Source of the DNA: JBBPYR01 sp038199755
Lineage (GTDB): Bacteria; Chloroflexota; Ktedonobacteria; Ktedonobacterales; Ktedonobacteraceae
DNA length: 21,049 nt
NCBI GenBank assembly: GCA_038199755.1
Contig: JBBPYR010000278.1
Location: forward strand, 1 to 21,049
Reading direction: 5' to 3'
Shown in pieces: positions 15,778 through 21,049 of this stretch. How positions within the stretch are numbered: the stretch's first letter is position 1; each line of letters opens with the position of its first letter. The position numbers and the translations under genes were made by a program. Below the pieces are notes generated by a model. It was not told the DNA's origin. It did not search any database and saw nothing but the letters and a program-made list of their open reading frames with translations.

Positions 15778-16569
15778 CTACCCCTCACCCGCGTCCGCGC
15801 TAGCAGAACTCAGTTTGCGCAGGATGGTCAGTTCATCAGTGGTGGGTGCTGGCGTTTCGCGCAGCGTCTCGGCTACGCGCACCTGCCAGCCCATCTCGGC
15901 AAAGATGACCTCTTGCGTCATGCCGGGATAGAGCGAGATCAGTTGCATTTCGCGTTCAGCATTGGCAAAATCAAAGAGGGCTTTATCGGTAATCACCAGT
16001 TGCGGCCCCTTGCCCGCGATTCCGAGTTGTTGCTTGCTCGCACCTCCCTGCAAGTGACCAGGGGAGGTAATAAAGTCCAGCTTTTCGACGAAGGCGCGCT
16101 TCTTGAGGTGCATAATGATGTACACCTGTTGCGCGTTAATAGCGATCTCACAGGCACCACCACTGCCGGGCAAGCGCACCTTCGGGTTGGTATAGCTGCC
16201 AATGACCGTGCTATTCAGGTTGCCGTGACGATCAATCTGCGCTCCCCCTAATAACGCCACATTCACACGGCCACCCTGCAAATAGAGGCCAAACAGGTCA
16301 GCCATGGAAATGACGGAGGTGGCTCCGGTCACCAGGGTCGGGTCGCCAATCGAGAGCGGTTGGCGAGCAGGCTGTGCGCCATAGACCCCGGACTCGTAAA
16401 TCAGTTCCAGCTCAGGTGCGACTGTAGAGCGTGCCAAATTACAGGCGCGATTGGGCAAGCCGACCCCGACAAAGACAGTGCGGATACCCACGAGGGCTCT
16501 TGCCGCCACCACCACCATCATTTCGGCGGGGGTATAAGCAACGGTATCGGAGAGTGTGAGATCAGTCAT
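15778..16569 (-). CDS. CoA-transferase subunit B (glutaconate/IpdB type)
   Basis: A 263-aa beta subunit of a family I CoA-transferase. The YESG motif with E59 fits the place of the catalytic Glu that forms the glutamyl-CoA thioester in the glutaconate CoA-transferase beta subunit. Other family features are the GVGLPNRA segment, GGAQIDRHGNLNST and the GSGGACEIA loop. The start is the ATG that overlaps the TGA of the alpha gene (ATGA), so the subunits are translationally coupled; a 39-residue longer frame is possible but overlaps the alpha gene. Together they would move CoA between carboxylic acids, or act on CoA thioesters as IpdAB does. The acid substrate is unknown. Confidence 0.88.
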   Translation of the reverse strand: MTDLTLSDTVAYTPAEMMVVVAARALVGIRTVFVGVGLPNRACNLARSTVAPELELIYESGVYGAQPARQPLSIGDPTLVTGATSVISMADLFGLYLQGGRVNVALLGGAQIDRHGNLNSTVIGSYTNPKVRLPGSGGACEIAINAQQVYIIMHLKKRAFVEKLDFITSPGHLQGGASKQQLGIAGKGPQLVITDKALFDFANAEREMQLISLYPGMTQEVIFAEMGWQVRVAETLRETPAPTTDELTILRKLSSASADAGEG

Positions 16570-17483
16570 AGATAGGCTCCATAATCTACGGTGGAGGCAA
16601 GGGCTGGGCCAGGGGTGATGCGTTCCAATGTCTCTTGGCTCAGCTTCTGAACGTACGCAGAGTGATTGGAGAGGCCGTAGACCCATTCCTCAAGCCAGGC
16701 TTGCACCTGCTCAGGATGGCGCGAGAGGACATCCCATTGCAGGTAAAAGGCATTATCGCGATCATAGTAGCCCTGCACATAGGAGGGATGGGCTCCATAG
16801 GGGACATGCACCACCGCATCCACGATCAGACCGGGAATGAGGGTGCGATTGGGGTCGGCGCGAATGACCGACTCGTCCACGATCTCTTCCACCACCACGA
16901 TCACCCGACGTGCTGCAAAGGCTACCTCTTTCTGCACTCCGAGCAAACCCCACACGTGCGTGTTGCCATGTCGGTCGGCACGTTGCGCATGCAGAATCGC
17001 CACATCCGGGTTGAGCGGTGGCACGACGGCCACGACGTCATCGCCATACGGACTCTGTATCATTTTGATCTGCTCATTGACACGGGGCATCTCTGAGCCC
17101 ACGTAGCTGCGCAAGGGATAGAACGGCAGATGCGACGCACCCGCGAGGTAGCGTCCCACCATGCCATAATGGGAGTATTCTTCGATCTCTAGCGGCGTCG
17201 GAATGCCCTTTTCAATGGCGCGGCGCAGACAGTGTAACGGGCCAACGCCTGGGTTGCCCAAATAACTGAAGATCAACTTGCGGGCCACCCCTGCCGCTAC
17301 CATCTGGTCATAAATCACATCAGGCGTCATGCGGATCAGCGTCAAATCGCGCCGCCGCTGCCGAATGATTTCATGTCCAGCGGCAAAACAAATGAAGGCG
17401 GTGAAGCCCTCAATGGCCACCGAGAGGCCATCCTGCACATATGTAGCAATGGCCTCTTGCAATGAGAGACGTTTATCAACCAA
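16566..17483 (-). CDS. CoA-transferase subunit A (glutaconate/IpdA type)
   Basis: A 305-aa alpha subunit with the family fold: an N-terminal DGLSVAIEGFTAF strand, the GNPGVGPLH loop, EIEEYSHYGM, and the DVAILHAQRADRHGNTHVWG region shared with glutaconate CoA-transferase alpha and IpdA. The start codon is TTG, supported by AAAGGAG 6-7 nt upstream and absence of a better in-frame ATG. Its stop overlaps the beta subunit start by 4 nt. The gene is divergent from the shikimate-like operon, with promoters back to back, so common control is possible. Confidence 0.88.
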   Translation of the reverse strand: MVDKRLSLQEAIATYVQDGLSVAIEGFTAFICFAAGHEIIRQRRRDLTLIRMTPDVIYDQMVAAGVARKLIFSYLGNPGVGPLHCLRRAIEKGIPTPLEIEEYSHYGMVGRYLAGASHLPFYPLRSYVGSEMPRVNEQIKMIQSPYGDDVVAVVPPLNPDVAILHAQRADRHGNTHVWGLLGVQKEVAFAARRVIVVVEEIVDESVIRADPNRTLIPGLIVDAVVHVPYGAHPSYVQGYYDRDNAFYLQWDVLSRHPEQVQAWLEEWVYGLSNHSAYVQKLSQETLERITPGPALASTVDYGAYL

Positions 17484-17530
17484 TGAGATCTCCTTTTTTA
17501 CTCTTCATTATGCATTAGAAGCTATGGGTT

Positions 17531-17558
17531 TGTATAGACCAGCATCTCTCAGACTCAA
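17531..17558 (-). promoter_or_regulatory. candidate promoter for CoA-transferase operon
   Basis: On the minus strand, TTGAGT (17553-17558) and TATACA (17531-17536) are separated by 16 nt, 4 of 6 matches each. It directly abuts the plus-strand promoter at 17561-17589. Confidence 0.4.
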
Positions 17559-17560
17559 CA

Positions 17561-17589
17561 TTGCCTTTTGTAATTGCTCGTGCTATATT
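17561..17589 (+). promoter_or_regulatory. promoter for the shikimate-like operon
   Basis: TTGCCT (17561-17566) and TATATT (17584-17589) are separated by the ideal 17 nt, with 4 of 6 and 5 of 6 consensus matches. Transcription would start near 17596, about 60 nt before the first gene. Confidence 0.6.
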
Positions 17590-17656
17590 GGACGTTATTA
17601 GAAAACGGTGAATGAGGGCATAGCGTGATACGACTGTATGGGAAAGCTAAGAATTT

Positions 17657-18097
17657 ATGAAAATTTTGGTGATACATGGGCCAAATCTGAATATGCTAGG
17701 CAAAAGAGACCCCACAAAATATGGCACATTAACGATGGCTGCTATCAATCAGCAACTGGAACTGCTGGCCACTGAATTAGGTTGCGCACTAGCATTTTTT
17801 CAATCAAACCACGAAGGGGCCATCATAGATTTTCTCCAGTTAGAGTCCTCGCGGGCAGCTGCGGGTGTTATCATTAATCCGGGAGCACTTGTGCGCTATG
17901 GCTATAGCCTGCGGCAAGCATGCGTTGATCTGGGCAAGCCCCTGATCGAGGTACATATGTCTGATATTCATCGACTAGGCGTCAATACAGCAGTGAACGT
18001 GCTTGATGATGTCCGTATTGAGCAAGTCGTGGGGCTGAAAGAGCATAGTTACTATGAAGCACTCAAGAAATTAAGCACGTATTTAAAGGTGAACTAA
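17657..18097 (+). CDS. aroQ: type II 3-dehydroquinate dehydratase homologue, altered substrate site
   Basis: A 146-aa AroQ-family protein, the normal length. Type II enzymes convert 3-dehydroquinate to 3-dehydroshikimate. Kept motifs: GPNLNMLGKRDP (8-19) with the Arg of the lid, YG (22-23), QSNHEG (49-54), IINPGA (72-77) and EVHMS (98-102). Replaced positions, from a gapless comparison with the recalled M. tuberculosis sequence: the substrate-binding His of THTS is Arg80 (VRYG), and the two Arg of AREEFR are Leu107 and Thr111. So the fold and the catalytic Tyr23 and Arg17 are there, but several substrate contacts are not. First gene of a four-gene operon; the next starts 2 nt after its stop. 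The natural substrate may be a dehydroquinate analogue. Confidence 0.85.
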   Translation: MKILVIHGPNLNMLGKRDPTKYGTLTMAAINQQLELLATELGCALAFFQSNHEGAIIDFLQLESSRAAAGVIINPGALVRYGYSLRQACVDLGKPLIEVHMSDIHRLGVNTAVNVLDDVRIEQVVGLKEHSYYEALKKLSTYLKVN

Positions 18098-18099
18098 AG

Positions 18100-19425
18100 A
18101 TGCAGCACGAAGGCCGATTGCTCAAAGTTTCTAAAAGTCAGCATTTGCAAGGAGAAGTGCGTATGCCACGGAGTAAAACGCATTCTTTCCGCGCGTTAAT
18201 TCTAGCGTCCCTCGCTGATGGCACATCATATGTCAGAAATCCCAAGCTGAGTGGGGATTGGCATGAAGCGGTAAAAGCATTGAGGATGTATGGCGCAACT
18301 ATCGAGGAGATGGAAAAACACGTTTTCCGCGTGCAGGGTGTGGGCGGCAATTTACAGACGCCAGCCGATGTCATTAACGTCAACAATTCTGGAACGATGC
18401 TGTTCTTCATTGCAGGGGTGGCAGCAGCCTGCCCTGGCTGGTCAGTGATTACCGGTGATGAGTCCATACGGACACTGAGAAAAATCTCAAAAAATGTATT
18501 TGAACCATTTCAAGCATTAGGCGTCGAGATCATTTCGACCAAAAACGACGGTATGGCCCCACTGGTTATCAAAGGAAAAGTCAATGGCGGTATCGCTCAT
18601 ATGGACGGGGTTGGCTGTCAACCAGTTTTTAGTGTCCTGATTGCCGCTGCATTTTCCGAAAAGCCCGTTGAAATATTCGCGAGAAATCCTGGTGAAAAGG
18701 CCTATATCGACCTCTTGTTATACTGGTTTCGCAAGGTGGGCTTACAGTATGAAAACGTTGAAAATAACTATGAACACTACAAATTTCCTGGCAATCAGCC
18801 ACCACAGGCTTTTGACACAGAAATACCGTTTGAATGGTCTGCCCCTGCCTATCCCCTGCTCGCAGCCATACTGACCCCTGACTCAGAAATAACTGTGCGA
18901 GGGATGAATTGGGAAGACCCGTATGGCGATAAACAGGTTATTCCTATTCTGCAAAAGATGGGTGCGGATATCACCTTTGCGGGCGATTCGTTAACAGCCA
19001 GAACGAGTCAACTTCATGGTATTGAAATTGATATGAACGATTTACCCGATCAGGTTCCCACCATCGCTATCGCGGCGTGCTTTGCGCGGGGCAAAACCGT
19101 TATCAAGAACGCCTTAACCGCTCGCTGGAAAGAGTGCGACCGAATTTCTGCAGTCTACACCGAGTTGACTAAAATGGGTGCGAAGGTGATTGAGAAAGAG
19201 GATGGGCTGGTCATCGATCAAGATGGCACGTGGAAACTGAAAGCTGCTCACATCGATGGCTATTCTGATCATAGAATGGTGCTATCGTTCGCGCTCGCCG
19301 CCATGCAAGTGGATGGCGAAACGATCATTTCTGACGCCCAGTTTGTGGAGAAATCGTTTGAAAACTTCATTCCAGATATGATACAAGTCGGGGCAAATTT
19401 TGAACTGCTGGAAGCAAGCGCATGA
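18100..19425 (+). CDS. aroA: EPSP synthase homologue, PEP site kept, S3P site changed
   Basis: A 441-aa member of the EPSP synthase family, which joins PEP to shikimate-3-phosphate. By alignment to E. coli AroA from memory, PEP and catalytic residues are present: K26 (K22), R124 in ESIRTL, D317 (D313), K344, E345, R348 in WKECDR, R392 in DHRM and K418 in EKSF. R31 and Q174 are also kept. Several S3P contacts differ: S23 is Thr27, S169-S170 are Gly172-Cys173, S197 is not Ser (EKAYID), and N336 is Thr340. The glycine linked to glyphosate sensitivity (G96) is Asn95. An AAGGTG box precedes the ATG. The gene overlaps the next by ATGA. It is likely to be an enolpyruvyl transferase for an analogue; ordinary AroA function is the alternative. 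Confidence 0.82.
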   Translation: MQHEGRLLKVSKSQHLQGEVRMPRSKTHSFRALILASLADGTSYVRNPKLSGDWHEAVKALRMYGATIEEMEKHVFRVQGVGGNLQTPADVINVNNSGTMLFFIAGVAAACPGWSVITGDESIRTLRKISKNVFEPFQALGVEIISTKNDGMAPLVIKGKVNGGIAHMDGVGCQPVFSVLIAAAFSEKPVEIFARNPGEKAYIDLLLYWFRKVGLQYENVENNYEHYKFPGNQPPQAFDTEIPFEWSAPAYPLLAAILTPDSEITVRGMNWEDPYGDKQVIPILQKMGADITFAGDSLTARTSQLHGIEIDMNDLPDQVPTIAIAACFARGKTVIKNALTARWKECDRISAVYTELTKMGAKVIEKEDGLVIDQDGTWKLKAAHIDGYSDHRMVLSFALAAMQVDGETIISDAQFVEKSFENFIPDMIQVGANFELLEASA

Positions 19426-19967
19426 GAGTGATCTTTGTAGGCATGAAAGGATGTGGAAAAACCACCATAGGGCGCTTGCTGGCAAAAAAAATGCAGGTAG
19501 CGTTTATTGACGCGGATGCCTACATTGAAAAAACGTATGCACAAGAAAGTGGCAAAGAGCTTCCTTTTCGTGAGATATTTAAGCAGTATGGAGATGAACA
19601 CTTTCACGTGCTGGACACGCAAGCATTAAGGAATATTGCCAAAGAATTTGCGCGCAGAGACTTTGTGTTTGCGTGTGGAGGACGAACACCTCTGCTGGCG
19701 GAAAATCAAGAAATTTTAGCCAGACTAGGCACCATCATTTTTTTAGAGGTTGAGAAAGGAGTGCTTCTAAAGCGTATCCTTGCGCAAGGCATTCCTGCCT
19801 TTTTTCCCTATCAGGATGATCCCGCCAGGTCTCTTGATGAGTTATTAACAGAACGAGCACCTGTCTATAAAAGCATCGCTGATATCACGATTGATAGCAG
19901 TAATGGAACTGCTGAGGAAACCGTTACTACCATCCTGACGGAACTAAGAAGTTATGGCAAAAATTAA
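19422..19967 (+). CDS. aroK: shikimate kinase homologue, altered substrate site
   Basis: A 181-aa P-loop kinase of the shikimate kinase family. Walker A GMKGCGKTT (7-15), DAD with D32 for the substrate hydroxyl, and R145 in ERAPVY are kept. Compared with M. tuberculosis AroK as recalled, the carboxylate-binding Arg58 is His62, the GGG loop is GGR (86-88), Glu61 is Asp65, and the lid Arg of NTVRPLL appears lost (QGIPAFFP, 122-129). A 5-residue insertion lies in the substrate-binding domain (about 41-47). Phosphorylation of a shikimate-like compound is likely, but the pocket differs. The start overlaps the stop of the preceding gene (ATGA), giving coupling; its own end overlaps the following gene by 14 nt. 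Confidence 0.8.
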   Translation: MRVIFVGMKGCGKTTIGRLLAKKMQVAFIDADAYIEKTYAQESGKELPFREIFKQYGDEHFHVLDTQALRNIAKEFARRDFVFACGGRTPLLAENQEILARLGTIIFLEVEKGVLLKRILAQGIPAFFPYQDDPARSLDELLTERAPVYKSIADITIDSSNGTAEETVTTILTELRSYGKN

Positions 19968-20775
19968 TGGCGATACGCAAATCGTGGCCTTTTTGGGGGC
20001 AACGTACAAGACCAGCAAGATGTATGCTATGTACAATGCCGCATTTGAAGCCCTTGAGCTTAATTATGTCTATATTCCGTTTGTCGTAAATGATGTAGAA
20101 AAAGCGATTGCAGGCATCCGTCATTTGGGCATACGAGCAGCTGGCGTAACCATACCCTATAAAATGTCGGTTATGCCGTATCTTGATGAGTTAGATAGTG
20201 ACGCAAGTAGAATTGGTGCTGTCAATACTATTCTCAATACGAATGGCACGCTATTGGGAGCAAATACCGATGGCAAAGGGGCAGTGAAGGCACTACAAGA
20301 AGTAACGACCATCGCTGGCAAGAACGTGCTGCTGCTGGGAGCTGGGGGGGCCGCAAGGGCCATTGCATTCGCGCTAGCAGATGCGGGGGGCAGTGTCGTG
20401 ATCGTCAATCGGACGAACGCTGCAGCGGTCGCATTGGCAAAGGCAGTCAATTGCAAACATCAAAGCATAGAGAAGCTGGAGCAAGCGGTACAAGATGCTC
20501 AGATTGTCATTAACGCCACTTCCGTCGGTATGGGGCAGACTGCCAACGCATCATTAGTGAGCAAAGAGATACTAGCACCAGAATTAATCGTCATGGATAT
20601 TATCTCTCACCCAAAAGATACAAGACTGCTCAGAGAAGCAAAAGAGCAAGGCTGTCAAATCGTCTATGGCGATCGTATGCTTTTCTGGCAAGGCGTGCTC
20701 AAATTCCAACTCTATACAGGAGTAGAACCGCCGCTTGCGGTGATGGAAAAAGCCATCAATGAGGCGATGCAGTAG
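19954..20775 (+). CDS. aroE: shikimate dehydrogenase homologue, altered substrate site
   Basis: A 273-aa AroE/YdiB-family dehydrogenase, normal in length. NADP binding is intact: GAGGAARA (129-136) and NRT (152-154). The catalytic pair is kept: K70 in VTIPYK and D106 in GANTDG; so are N91 in GAVNT and Q246 in MLFWQ. In the N-terminal substrate site the usual HSxSP is TSKMY (20-24), so one of the two carboxylate-binding Ser is Met23, Pro is Tyr24, and the following His is Tyr27. The Tyr of the DxxY motif is Ser218. It is the last gene of the operon and overlaps the kinase gene by 14 nt. No clear terminator follows; a truncated minus-strand gene overlaps its last 20 nt. Confidence 0.82.
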   Translation: MAKINGDTQIVAFLGATYKTSKMYAMYNAAFEALELNYVYIPFVVNDVEKAIAGIRHLGIRAAGVTIPYKMSVMPYLDELDSDASRIGAVNTILNTNGTLLGANTDGKGAVKALQEVTTIAGKNVLLLGAGGAARAIAFALADAGGSVVIVNRTNAAAVALAKAVNCKHQSIEKLEQAVQDAQIVINATSVGMGQTANASLVSKEILAPELIVMDIISHPKDTRLLREAKEQGCQIVYGDRMLFWQGVLKFQLYTGVEPPLAVMEKAINEAMQ

Positions 20776-20890
20776 AACCAAAGCAGTACTCTTTTGAGAG
20801 ACGATCCAGAATATCCTGCGCCTGTTCACAGAACCCGCAGTGTTCCTGTGTGAGCAATAAGATGCTCGTGCATTTATGACGATCTTCCAT
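20756..20890 (-). CDS. short glutaredoxin-like protein, apparently truncated
   Basis: A 44-aa frame with a strong GGAGG box 7 nt before ATG. Residues 8-35 match the start of a glutaredoxin/thioredoxin fold: a hydrophobic strand (SILLL), the redox motif CGFC (18-21) and the first helix. Family members continue for about 40 more residues (second strand, cis-Pro, helix), which are missing. The family match ends near position 20786, about 10 nt from the stop codon of the plus-strand aroE-like gene, and the last residues are translated from the reverse of that gene. It is therefore best read as a gene cut by the arrival of the operon or by another rearrangement. Its start overlaps the redoxin gene upstream by 17 nt. 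Confidence 0.6.
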   Translation of the reverse strand: MEDRHKCTSILLLTQEHCGFCEQAQDILDRLSKEYCFGSTASPH

Positions 20891-21049
20891 TGAGTCCCTC
20901 CTGCAAGTCAGCAATGAGCGTTGGGATGGGCACGTACATGGTGTAGTTGGGTGCGCCGCCATAGTCTGCTCGCCAGCGGATACGACCATCAGGCCCCACG
21001 ACAATGAACGAATGACCATCGCTGGTTCCGTTCATCATCCCATACTGGT
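20874..21049 (-). CDS. redoxin-family (AhpC/TSA-like) protein, C-terminal part
   Basis: The C-terminal 58 codons of a gene that begins beyond the window. The fragment contains SFIVVGPDGRIRWRADYGG followed by a final helix, the end of a peroxiredoxin/thioredoxin-like fold (a strand after the cis-Pro, then VGPDG). It overlaps the start of the glutaredoxin-like gene by 17 nt, so the two were a translationally coupled redox pair. The active-site Cys region is outside the window, so subfamily cannot be set. Confidence 0.75.
   Translation of the reverse strand, partial: QYGMMNGTSDGHSFIVVGPDGRIRWRADYGGAPNYTMYVPIPTLIADLQEGLNGRSS

Noticed and set aside
16570..16686. Longer N-terminus of CoA-transferase subunit B
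   Set aside because: It would overlap the alpha subunit by 120 nt; the ATGA overlap start is the usual arrangement.

Overview
The window looks like a chromosomal stretch of a soil bacterium of the Chloroflexota, most likely class Ktedonobacteria. This rests on combined traits: orphan WXG100 genes, an Eis-type acetyltransferase, an NB-ARC/TPR/LuxR giant regulator paired with an excisionase-like HTH protein, many secreted or membrane proteins with low-complexity Pro/Thr or Asp tracts, and moderate GC. It is an inference from gene style, not a database match. No rRNA, tRNA, transposase or CRISPR array was seen.

Left part (1-8.5 kb): two tandem WXG100 genes on the minus strand with hairpins between them. 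A plus-strand pair follows: a membrane-anchored cupredoxin-fold protein that has lost its copper ligands, and a secreted protein with a Thr/Pro stalk. Next is a minus-strand glucokinase plus Eis-like acetyltransferase pair, then two small membrane proteins (one of 39 aa found by reading the minus strand). A single-pass membrane protein with a DxNxDxxxD loop converges on a 338-aa protein of unknown function, separated by a strong bidirectional hairpin.

Middle part (8.5-15.8 kb): an MFS exporter has a roughly 300-nt leader with a 9-codon ORF overlapping the 5' arm of a terminator-like hairpin, the layout of ribosome-mediated attenuation. An excisionase-type HTH protein with its own terminator, a 742-aa ATPase/TPR/LuxR regulator and a lipoprotein with a very strong terminator follow. 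A flavin reductase-like gene and a HIT-family gene come next.

Right part (15.8-21 kb): a minus-strand pair encodes the two subunits of a glutaconate/IpdAB-type CoA-transferase. A good divergent promoter region separates it from a tight plus-strand operon encoding homologues of AroQ, AroA, AroK and AroE, four consecutive shikimate steps from dehydroquinate to EPSP. In all four, nucleotide, cofactor, PEP and general catalytic motifs are kept, but several residues that normally contact the shikimate-type substrate are replaced. The block has lower GC in a sampled line than the CoA-transferase genes, and its end abuts a glutaredoxin-like gene that appears cut short. The best reading is an acquired, specialised shikimate-like pathway acting on an analogue, possibly linked to the CoA-transferase; the true substrate cannot be told from sequence. 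The window closes inside a redoxin gene.
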